Source: an uncultured Clostridia bacterium
GTDB lineage: Bacteria > Bacillota > Clostridia > Christensenellales > CAG-138
Direction: 5' to 3'
Assembly (NCBI GenBank): GCA_947168855.1
Contig: CAMVNO010000005.1
Coordinates: 152,439 to 216,438, forward strand
DNA: 64,000 nucleotides
Position 1 is the stretch's first letter; the number at the start of each line of letters is the position of its first letter. Shown in pieces: positions 26,209 through 33,382 of this stretch. The notes beneath the pieces are model-generated. The model had not been told where the DNA came from. It did no database searches and saw only the letters and a list, made by a program, of their open reading frames with translations. A program made the position numbers and the translations under genes.

Positions 26209-27335
26209 AGCCGTCCCTCGCGCACCGCGTCGAACAGCGCCGCCGCGTCCGTGCGCTTCTCCCCCGCGTATTCCGAAAGCTGCCCGTTCTGCCGGTTCGT
26301 CTCCCCGATCTGCGCCGTACATACGACCGCCTTGCAGCCGTCGATCAGCTTTTTCGCCCTTGCCGCGGCGTCATCGTCGATCGCGGCAAACGCCGGGACC
26401 GTGACCGTTTCGACCGCGAGCGCCTGCGATACGGGATAATCCACGTCGTTTTGCTGCAGTACGCCCGCCGCAAACGGGATCCCCGCCCGCTGTAAAAACC
26501 GATAGACCGGGATGCCGCTGCCGCCGCCCCCGATCACAAAAACCCGCGGTTCGCCCGTGACGGCAGGAAGCTCCGCGCTGCCGAACAGCGCGTTGTAGCC
26601 GCCCTTTTCGATGCCGTACAGCCCCGCAATGTATGCATCCGTAAAGATGTTCTCCGGCGTATCGCACCGGTCGATGCGATTGTGCGCCACGCAGACCACG
26701 CGGTCCGAGATCTTCTGCGCAAGGTCGAGCTCGTGCAGCGATACGATCACGGCGACGTTTTGTTCGCGCACCATGGATTTCAGAATGTCCAAAAGCTCCA
26801 GCTTATGCTTCACGTCGAGGAACGACGTCGGCTCGTCGAGCACGATGATCTCCGGCTGCTGCGCAATCGCGCGCGCCAGAAGCACCCGCTGCCGCTGTCC
26901 GTCGGAAATCGCGGAAAACGGACGGTCCGCGAAATCCTTCGCATGAACCGTTTCAAGCGCGGCGTCGACGATCGCGCGGTCCTCCTTCGTGAGCAGTCCG
27001 AGATGCCCGGTATACGGATAGCGCCCGGTCGCGGCAATGTCCCGGCAGGTCAGCAGCTCCGCTTTGATCCGCTCGGTCATGACGATCGCAAGCTTTTTCG
27101 CAATGTCGCGCTCCTTTAGGTTCGCCATGTCGCGTCCGTCGAGCACGACCGTGCCCGCGATGAGCTTTAGCTCCTTAATCATGCTTTTCAGGATCGTGGA
27201 CTTGCCCGAGCCGTTCGGTCCGATCAGCGTCAGGATCTCGCCGCGCTTGACTTGGATATTGATATTCTCGATCAGCGGCTTTCCGTCGTAGCCGACGGTC
27301 ATCTGTTCCGCGGAAATGTAATACGTGCCGTTCAT
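26205..27335 (-). CDS. FecE/BtuD-type ABC transporter ATPase with C-terminal Rossmann-like extension
   Basis: 376 residues from MNGTYYISAEQMTVGYDG (GGAGGG site, ATGA overlap with the permease). Residues about 1-255 are a complete ABC ATPase: Walker A GPNGSGKST, signature SDGQRQRVLLARA, Walker B IIVLDEPTSFLD and switch His in SLHELDLA, of the FecE/BtuD type for siderophore, haem or corrinoid import. Residues about 265-376 form an extra domain starting RVFVIGGGGSGIPVYRFL, a glycine-rich loop like a nucleotide-binding Rossmann fold. The tail might sense a ligand or dinucleotide; this is inference. Confidence 0.88.
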   Translation of the reverse strand: MNGTYYISAEQMTVGYDGKPLIENINIQVKRGEILTLIGPNGSGKSTILKSMIKELKLIAGTVVLDGRDMANLKERDIAKKLAIVMTERIKAELLTCRDIAATGRYPYTGHLGLLTKEDRAIVDAALETVHAKDFADRPFSAISDGQRQRVLLARAIAQQPEIIVLDEPTSFLDVKHKLELLDILKSMVREQNVAVIVSLHELDLAQKISDRVVCVAHNRIDRCDTPENIFTDAYIAGLYGIEKGGYNALFGSAELPAVTGEPRVFVIGGGGSGIPVYRFLQRAGIPFAAGVLQQNDVDYPVSQALAVETVTVPAFAAIDDDAAARAKKLIDGCKAVVCTAQIGETNRQNGQLSEYAGEKRTDAAALFDAVREGRL

Positions 27336-28375
27336 CTCGATCCCTCCTTCTGCCGCCGGAGCATCACAAGGATCACGATCGGCGCGCCGAAGACCGCCGT
27401 CACCGAGCTGATCGAAAGCTCGTTCGGCGCAAACGCCGTGCGGGCGATCAGGTCGCAGAAGAGGCAGAACACCGCGCCGCCCAGGAAGCACGCGGGGATC
27501 ATCACGATCGGCTTGGCGGTCTTGAAGAGCCTCCGCATCAGGTGCGGCACCGCAACGCCGACGAAGCTGATCGGTCCGGCAAACGCCGTGACGCACGCGG
27601 ACAGGACGCCGGAAAGCAGGATCAGCGCGATCCGGAACGCCCTGATATTCACGCCCATGTTCCGGGCATAGACCTCGCCGAGCTGATACGCGCCGATCGG
27701 TTTGCTCATCAGAAACGTCAGGACCAGCGCCGGCAGCACGACCGCCGCGATGACGAGCACGTTATCCCATTTGAGCCCCGCGAAGCTGCCCATCGCCCAG
27801 TCGTGGAGCTTGACGATGTTCGAATCGTCCGCAAAGCGGATCACAAACTCCGTGATCGCCGAGCAGATATAGCCGATCATAACGCCGCAGATGATCAGCA
27901 TCGACATGCGCTTGACCTTTGCGGAAATCGCAAGCACAAAGCCCATCGAGAGCATGGCGCCGGCGAAGGACGCAAGGATCAGTGCGATCGAGCCGACCGC
28001 GACGCCGCGGCTTAAGAAGGCGATCATCGTGACCGAAAGCACGAGCTTCGCGCCGGACGAAATGCCGAGGATGAACGGACCCGCGATCGGGTTGCTGAAA
28101 AAGGTCTGCAGGAGGAAACCGGAAAGCGCAAGCGCGCCGCCCAGAAGGATCGCCGGCAGGATGCGCACCATACGCACGTCCATAACGATCACGCGATGCG
28201 GGCTCTGCGCGTTCAATAGTCCGTCGAACACCTCGGGAATCGAAAGGGCGGTGCTTCCCGCCACGATGTTCCAGAATGCGAAACCGAGCAAAGCGACAAA
28301 CAGCAGCGCAAAGCCGAGAATCAGCCTTGCCTGCCGTCCGTGTGCGGTATTGCGTTCGGGGGTTCCGGTTTGCAC
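27332..28375 (-). CDS. FecCD-family ABC transporter permease
   Basis: About 347 residues from a GTG start with GGAGG 8 nt upstream. The many hydrophobic segments and the features GFLLQTFFSNPIAGPFILGI, ARNMGVNIRAFR, AGPISFVGVAVPHLMRRL match FecCD/BtuC permeases. They form a homodimer with the FecE-type ATPase to import iron chelates, haem or corrinoids. In the middle of the B12 operon downstream of its riboswitch, corrinoid, cobalt-chelate or tetrapyrrole uptake is the likely role. It lies 14 nt after the solute-binding protein gene. Confidence 0.92.
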   Translation of the reverse strand: MQTGTPERNTAHGRQARLILGFALLFVALLGFAFWNIVAGSTALSIPEVFDGLLNAQSPHRVIVMDVRMVRILPAILLGGALALSGFLLQTFFSNPIAGPFILGISSGAKLVLSVTMIAFLSRGVAVGSIALILASFAGAMLSMGFVLAISAKVKRMSMLIICGVMIGYICSAITEFVIRFADDSNIVKLHDWAMGSFAGLKWDNVLVIAAVVLPALVLTFLMSKPIGAYQLGEVYARNMGVNIRAFRIALILLSGVLSACVTAFAGPISFVGVAVPHLMRRLFKTAKPIVMIPACFLGGAVFCLFCDLIARTAFAPNELSISSVTAVFGAPIVILVMLRRQKEGSR

Positions 28376-28389
28376 AGAAATCGCCTCCG

Positions 28390-29547
28390 TCAGTTAAGCT
28401 TATGCAGATAAACGAGCCCGTCGGATCCTTCGCCCGACAGCACCCGGTAAAAGTCGCCGATCAGCCTTCCGATGCCCATCGGCTCCTGAAACAGATTCTT
28501 GCCCGTGCACCAGACGTCGCCGGTTTTCACCGCCCTGAACTCGGAAAACAGCGGGCTCTTGTCGATGAGCTCGGCAAGCGTGAAGATCTCGCCGTCGATC
28601 GTGCTGTTGTAGATCAGCACGTCCGCGTCCTTTGCGCCGGCATAAAAACTTTCCATTGTCATGTTCACCGTGGACAGCGCGCTGCCGCTCGAAAGATCGG
28701 AAAACGCGTATGCGCCGCCCGCGGCTTCGATCATTTTCACCACGTAATCGTCGCTCTTGCGAACGTTCACCGCGCCCGTGCCGGTGACATAGAAGAACGC
28801 GACCGTCTTCCCCGTCTTCGGCTGCTCGCCGATCGCGGCGATCCCCTCGACCTCCGCGTCAAACAGCGCGGCCGCCTCCGCCTCTTTTCCGAGGATCGCG
28901 CCGTAGACCTTGATCCACTCCATGCGACCCAGAGGATCCTGCTCGTAGCTGGAGCGTTCGATCAGCACGGGAATGCCGTAATCGCGAAGCTTTTCGCTGA
29001 TCGCCGGCGAATGATAGATCATCGTCGATTCGATCGCAAGGTCGCAGCGCTCCTTCAGGATCAGCTCAAAATCGGGTGCGCTGTATTTGCCCGCAAAGAG
29101 CATGTCGCCGCGCTCCATGGCGTCCGCCGCCTCTTTGATCGACCAGCCGTCCGCCTTGGTGCCCGAAAGCCGCACCGAGCCGATGCCATTGAGCGCGCGG
29201 AAAAAGTCCATGGCGCTTGTCGCCGCCAGATAGATGCGGTCGACCGGGCGGTACAAAACCGCAACGTCGTCCTTTAGATCTGCGGGCTTTCCCATCCCCT
29301 CCGGCACCAGAAGCAGGCTTCCGGTCGCGGGAATCGTGATAAGCTCGTAGCCCTGCGAAAGCTGCCGGATCGTGTACTCGGTCGCATACCGAACCGGCGT
29401 TTCGGACAGCACCTCGAGCGTTTCCCACGCGGGACCCGCCGGGCGGGCTTGTTCCGCCGTTTTCGTGCCGCCGCAGGCGAAGCTCAGAACGCAAAAAGCA
29501 GCGCACAGCAAGAGTGCGCCGAGCTTTTGTGCGATACGCCCGTTCAT
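28390..29547 (-). CDS. ABC transporter solute-binding lipoprotein (FecB/BtuF-like)
   Basis: 385 residues with a signal segment ending in lipobox LSFACGG, so it is a lipid-anchored binding protein. The region after residue 50 follows the two-lobed type III solute-binding pattern (RLSGTKADGWSIKEAADAM, ERCDLAIESTMIYHSP, IPVLIERSSYEQDPLGRMEW). It delivers the ligand to the FecCD permease encoded next. The ligand is not readable from sequence; context favours a corrinoid or another tetrapyrrole/metal chelate. Start overlaps the stop of the preceding small lipoprotein gene (ATGA). Confidence 0.88.
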   Translation of the reverse strand: MNGRIAQKLGALLLCAAFCVLSFACGGTKTAEQARPAGPAWETLEVLSETPVRYATEYTIRQLSQGYELITIPATGSLLLVPEGMGKPADLKDDVAVLYRPVDRIYLAATSAMDFFRALNGIGSVRLSGTKADGWSIKEAADAMERGDMLFAGKYSAPDFELILKERCDLAIESTMIYHSPAISEKLRDYGIPVLIERSSYEQDPLGRMEWIKVYGAILGKEAEAAALFDAEVEGIAAIGEQPKTGKTVAFFYVTGTGAVNVRKSDDYVVKMIEAAGGAYAFSDLSSGSALSTVNMTMESFYAGAKDADVLIYNSTIDGEIFTLAELIDKSPLFSEFRAVKTGDVWCTGKNLFQEPMGIGRLIGDFYRVLSGEGSDGLVYLHKLN

Positions 29548-29948
29548 GCGACGGGCGCGAGCGACGCGGGATCGAACGTAATCGTGTATTCGATCTCATG
29601 CGGCGTGCTCATCGCCACGGTATCCGCCACAACGGAAAGCGGCTTCCGGATGTTTTCGACGGGGATCACGAACGTCGAATGTCCGTCGGAAATCGCAGGC
29701 TCATAGCGTTCGCCGTTTACCAGCATGTAATCGTACTTGTCGCTGCTCCAGATCACCACAAGCGACGCTTTGCCGTCCGGGAACACGACCAGCTGCGCGG
29801 GCGAAGCGATCGTTGCCTTGCCCGTGCCGCCCGTGAGCGTCACGTCGATCATGTAAGAGCCCTCTTCCGGCAGCGGATTCTTTGCGCCGCAGGCGGCAAA
29901 CGTCAGACACATTGCCGCGATCAGCAGCCAAACGATGATGCGTTTCAT
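29544..29948 (-). CDS. Small lipoprotein with NEAT-like iron/tetrapyrrole-transport domain
   Basis: 134 residues with signal peptide MKRIIVWLLIAAMCLTFAAC and lipobox Cys. The mature domain of about 110 residues is all-beta by pattern (IDVTLTGGTGKATI, LVVIWSSDKYDYMLVNGE, STFVIPVENI, VADTVAMSTPHEIEYTITFD). I recall similar proteins beside FecBCD loci of Clostridia, and the strand layout is reminiscent of NEAT haem-binding domains, but I cannot prove homology. It sits just before the binding-protein gene with a 4-nt overlap, so it may hand ligand to it. Confidence 0.65.
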   Translation of the reverse strand: MKRIIVWLLIAAMCLTFAACGAKNPLPEEGSYMIDVTLTGGTGKATIASPAQLVVFPDGKASLVVIWSSDKYDYMLVNGERYEPAISDGHSTFVIPVENIRKPLSVVADTVAMSTPHEIEYTITFDPASLAPVA

Positions 29949-30042
29949 AATTCTTCCCTCCGAATGAAAGGCGGCGCGGCATTCAGATACGCGCCGTGCC
30001 GCCTTTTATTATTTTACATGGTTTCGATCCGCACCGCAAGCG

Positions 30043-30570
30043 TCAGTTTTGCGGAACGGGGTTCAGAACGACGACCTTATGATCGTACCACTTGCCCTTC
30101 TTGCCGATCAGCGCAAGATCGAATTCCTCGCCGATGACCGGAACGGGCACGTCGAAGCCGTAAACCTCCTCGGTCGTGCCGTCGTCATACGTCACGCTGT
30201 CGGTCGTGGGGTCCAACAGCTTCGCGCCGTCCTTCTGCGCGTCCTCCGCAAGACCTAAAAACAGGTTCAGGATCGACTTGCCGACGAGGCTGATGTGGAT
30301 CGTCGCCCTGCCGTCCTTGACGGTCAGCACGCCCATGCCCTTGTTCGCCTCGTTGACGTGGAACATCGAGCTGTCGGTCTTGAACTCCGCAAGATACACG
30401 CCGTCCGGAAGGTCGATCTTCGATGCGGGCGCGGGTTCTTCGGTCGCTTCCGGCGCTTCCGTCACGACGGGGTCGGGCTCCGGCTCGGAAACGGGTTCCG
30501 GCTTCGCGCCGCAGGCGGCGAACGCCGCAAGCAGCAGAAGCGCAAAGCATGCTGCAAGAATACGTTTCAT
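30043..30570 (-). CDS. Small lipoprotein of the B12/tetrapyrrole uptake locus
   Basis: 175 residues: signal MKRILAACFALLLLAAFAAC with lipobox Cys, then a Pro/Glu/Thr-rich linker of about 30 residues, then a beta-rich domain (GVYLAEFKTDSSMFHVNE, GRATIHISLVGKSILNLFLGLA, GKKGKWYDHKVVVLNP). The domain resembles the 134-residue neighbour in its alternation pattern and could bind a metal chelate or tetrapyrrole at the surface. It lies between the CbiK-like lipoprotein gene and the smaller lipoprotein gene, 21 nt after the former. Function is not recognised. Confidence 0.65.
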   Translation of the reverse strand: MKRILAACFALLLLAAFAACGAKPEPVSEPEPDPVVTEAPEATEEPAPASKIDLPDGVYLAEFKTDSSMFHVNEANKGMGVLTVKDGRATIHISLVGKSILNLFLGLAEDAQKDGAKLLDPTTDSVTYDDGTTEEVYGFDVPVPVIGEEFDLALIGKKGKWYDHKVVVLNPVPQN

Positions 30571-30591
30571 GTCTGTGATGTCCTTGATAGA

Positions 30592-32925
30592 TTATTCCGC
30601 TTTCATCGCTTCCGCGGTGTGCGCAACATAGAGCGCCTGCACGTCCGCAATTCTGCCGAGACCGGCGATCTGGACCTTGATATCAAAGAACAGACCGGCG
30701 TCCGTAAACTGACGGAGCCAGGATTCGGGATCGTCGGGATCCGCCATATCGTTGTTGGCGTGATCGCCCGCAACGACCATCAGCGGGCGAAGGATGACCT
30801 TGTCATAGCCTGCCGCATGGACCGCCTCGATGACCGCTTCGCAAGCGGTCTCTTCGGGTTCGCCCTCGACCGTGCCGATGAACACGTTCTTGTAGCCGAG
30901 GTTGTTCATCATGTTCTGCATCTGCGTGTAGGTGACCTTCGCATTGTGCGAAGTGCCGTGTCCCATGAGCACGAACGCAACGCCGTCCGCTTCCGCGTCC
31001 TCGAGCGTTTCATAGCCCGCGGTCTTCACCGCTTCCGCAACGACCGCCTTTGCGACGGTTTCCTTGTCCGCATTGACTTCCGCCGCGTCCTTGCCGACGG
31101 TGCCGAGCAGCGGCAGCGCGATCTTCACGGTCTCGAACTTGTCCTTGTATGCTTCGACCGCAGCGCAAAGCTCGTCGTATTCCGCGCCCTGCATGAGGTG
31201 CGTGGGCTGGACCACGAGGTTCTTGACGCCGTTTGCGACTGCGCGCTCAAGCGCCTGATCCATGTTGTCGATGAACTCGCCGTCGCGCGCCTGCACATGG
31301 TTGATGATGATCTGAGCGGTGAACGCTCTGCGAACCGCCCATTCCGGATAAGCAGCCGCAAGAGCCGCTTCGATGCCGCCGATGTCCTCGGCGCGGCTGT
31401 CGTTGAACGAGGTACCGAAGCTCACGACCAGCAGCTCGTTCTCGCCGATCTCGTCCGCGTTTCTCGGATCGTCCTTCGTCGCGTCGCCGGTGTCTCTGCC
31501 GAAATAATCGGGATCGGCTTCCTCACCCTCGACCAGTTCCTTCTGCGCATCGGTCAGCGCATCCCACGCAGCCTTCGCCGCAGCGCACTGCGCGTCGGTG
31601 TTCTCGTTGCGCTCCTGCACATAGATCGCATCGATCAGCGCCGCGACCTCTGCCGCAGCAGCATGATCCGGGTCAAACATCTGCAAAACTTCATTTGCAT
31701 GCTCCACATAGATCTCCTGGATCGCTTCGATTCTGCCGAGACCGGAGATACAGGCCGTGATGGAATCAAAGTATCCGCTTGCATCAAACTGGGAGAACCA
31801 GGATTCCGGATCCTCCATATCCGCCATATCGTTGTTTGCGTGATCGCCCGCAACGACCATCAGCGGCTGCAGCACGACTTTGGTATAACCCGCTTCGTGA
31901 ACCGCATTGATGACGTTCTCGCAGGACGTGGACTCCGGCTCGCCTTCGACGGTGCCAATGAACACGTTCTTGTAGCCCAGTTCGTTCATCATGGTCTGCA
32001 TCTGGGAATAGGTGACCTTCGCCTTGTGCGAGGTGCCGTGTCCCATGAACACGAACGCAACGCCTTCTGCTTCTGCCGCTTCAAGCGTCTCATAACCTTC
32101 GCTCATCACCGCATCTGCAACGACTGCCTTTGCAACCCGCTCCTTGTCGGTGTTGACTTCCGTCTCATCTTTGCCGACTTCGCCCAGAAGCGGCTCCGCG
32201 ACCTTGACGGATTCGAACTTGTCCGCGTACTTTGCGACCGCCTCACAGAGCTCGTCGTATTCCGCGCCGTGCATGAGGTGCGTCGGCTGGATCACGAGCT
32301 GCTTGACGCCGTTTGCGACCGCGCGCTCGAGCGCCTGATCCATGTTGTCGATCTTCTCGCCGTCACGCGCCTGTACGTGGTTGATGATGATCTGCGCGGT
32401 GAACGCTCTGCGAACCGCCCAATCCGGATATGCCGCAGCAAGCGCCGCCTCGATGCCGCCGATGTCCTCTGCGCGGCTGTCGTTGAACGACGTGCCGAAG
32501 CTCACGACCAGCAGTTCCTTTTCGCCGATGCCGTCCGCATTTCTCGGATCGTCCTTCGACGCGTCGCCTGTGTCTCTGCCGAAGTAATCGGGATCGGCGT
32601 TCTCGCCTTCCACGAGCTCCTTTTGCGCGTCGGTCAGCGCATCCCATGCCGCCTTTGCCGCGGCGCACTGCTCGTCGGTGTTCTCGTTGCGTTCCTGCAC
32701 ATAGATCGCGTCGATCAGCGCCGCGACCTTGTCCGCCGCTTCCTTATCCGCGGGATCCGCTTCGGGCTCGCCCGCCGTCTCGCCCGCCGGCTCGCCCGCG
32801 GGTTCTTCCGCAGGCTTGCTCGCAGGTTCTTCCGCGGGCTTGTTCGCAGGCTGTGTGCCCGTGCATGCAATGGCAAGCGCGAACAGAAGCGCTGCTGCCA
32901 GCATCAAAGCAATCGCCTTTTTCAT
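30592..32925 (-). CDS. Surface-anchored tandem-duplicated sirohydrochlorin cobaltochelatase-like lipoprotein (CbiK x2)
   Basis: About 777 residues from MKKAIALMLAAALLF (AGGAGG site). The signal segment ends in a lipobox-like LAIAC, followed by a Pro/Glu/Ala linker. Two CbiK modules follow, with an exact period of 360 residues. Each begins with an ALIDAIYVQERNENTD helical segment and contains LLVVSFGTSFNDSR, FMGHGTSH or LMGHGTSH, and VVAGDHANNDMAD; the two His positions expected for metal insertion are present in both copies. CbiK inserts Co(II) into sirohydrochlorin; exported relatives are known (Desulfovibrio CbiK-P, Porphyromonas IhtB). First gene after the cobalamin riboswitch. Confidence 0.93.
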   Translation of the reverse strand: MKKAIALMLAAALLFALAIACTGTQPANKPAEEPASKPAEEPAGEPAGETAGEPEADPADKEAADKVAALIDAIYVQERNENTDEQCAAAKAAWDALTDAQKELVEGENADPDYFGRDTGDASKDDPRNADGIGEKELLVVSFGTSFNDSRAEDIGGIEAALAAAYPDWAVRRAFTAQIIINHVQARDGEKIDNMDQALERAVANGVKQLVIQPTHLMHGAEYDELCEAVAKYADKFESVKVAEPLLGEVGKDETEVNTDKERVAKAVVADAVMSEGYETLEAAEAEGVAFVFMGHGTSHKAKVTYSQMQTMMNELGYKNVFIGTVEGEPESTSCENVINAVHEAGYTKVVLQPLMVVAGDHANNDMADMEDPESWFSQFDASGYFDSITACISGLGRIEAIQEIYVEHANEVLQMFDPDHAAAAEVAALIDAIYVQERNENTDAQCAAAKAAWDALTDAQKELVEGEEADPDYFGRDTGDATKDDPRNADEIGENELLVVSFGTSFNDSRAEDIGGIEAALAAAYPEWAVRRAFTAQIIINHVQARDGEFIDNMDQALERAVANGVKNLVVQPTHLMQGAEYDELCAAVEAYKDKFETVKIALPLLGTVGKDAAEVNADKETVAKAVVAEAVKTAGYETLEDAEADGVAFVLMGHGTSHNAKVTYTQMQNMMNNLGYKNVFIGTVEGEPEETACEAVIEAVHAAGYDKVILRPLMVVAGDHANNDMADPDDPESWLRQFTDAGLFFDIKVQIAGLGRIADVQALYVAHTAEAMKAE
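30595..32727. repeat. 1080-bp direct tandem duplication inside the CbiK-like gene
   Basis: Repeat units are about 31648-32727 and 30595-31647. Their translations align without gaps over most of their length, with a 360-codon period. Near-identical runs such as VQERNENTD and AFTAQIIINHVQARDGE occur in both, while other parts have diverged, so the duplication is not brand new. Confidence 0.92.
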
Positions 32926-32992
32926 GTATGTTTCCTCCTGTATTTCGGGATTCTTTCGTCCCGTATTTGACTTCATCAAAGCGCACGGCACG

Positions 32993-33022
32993 AAAAAATC
33001 CCTTTACCGAAATGGTAAAAGG
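32993..33022 (-). terminator. Intrinsic terminator between cobalamin riboswitch and the CbiK-like gene (attenuator)
   Basis: On the minus strand CCTTTTACC-ATTTC-GGTAAAGG is followed by GATTTTTT. The stem has one bulged T. It lies about 85 nt beyond the aptamer's B12 box and 67 nt before the start codon, the right place for ligand-dependent transcription termination. Confidence 0.8.
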
Positions 33023-33104
33023 AATGTGTACAAGCTGCCCCTCTGGGGCGATGGTACAATCAATTCCTCGTGACCCGGAAAATGTCTTTTCCCGTACCGT
33101 CCAA

Positions 33105-33278
33105 ATCGGCAGGTTTCCTGGCTCGCGGCCTGAGACGCCTTCGCCTTCCCGATTGCTCAGTGGCTGCTGTTCGCATGATGGCGTCAATCCGCATACAGTG
33201 ACGAGATCGCACAGGCGTTTCACCTGTTTCCCTTTTACCCGCTGCGGCGAGGCAGCGGCACCGATTGCTGATTCAGTT
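33105..33278 (-). promoter_or_regulatory. Cobalamin riboswitch (adenosylcobalamin aptamer)
   Basis: On the minus strand the conserved blocks occur in order: GGTGCC, AAAAGGGAAACAGGTG, GCCACTG, GGGAAGGCG, and the B12 box AGCCAGGAAACCTGCC (33108-33123). Their order and spacing match the class of aptamers that bind adenosylcobalamin and switch off cobalamin synthesis and transport. It lies between a consensus promoter and an intrinsic terminator and precedes the whole ~19 kb operon. Confidence 0.97.
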
Positions 33279-33287
33279 TTCTGTATT

Positions 33288-33316
33288 ATTATAGTCTTGT
33301 CGCCGTATTCTGTCAA
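33288..33316 (-). promoter_or_regulatory. Consensus sigma-A promoter of the cobalamin operon
   Basis: On the minus strand perfect TTGACA and TATAAT are separated by 17 nt. The predicted start of transcription is a few bases before the riboswitch aptamer. Confidence 0.92.
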
Positions 33317-33382
33317 CCGGCAAGTGTATTGCATTCCTGCCGATTCTCCGTTTGCTCCGATGGTTCGCGCGCGCCGCGCGAA

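Noticed and set aside
30295-32970. 891-residue ORF antisense to the CbiK-like gene
   Set aside because: It mirrors the internal duplication of the real gene, has Arg/Asp/His-rich shadow composition and no ribosome site or family motif; the minus-strand gene has signal peptide, catalytic motifs and riboswitch.
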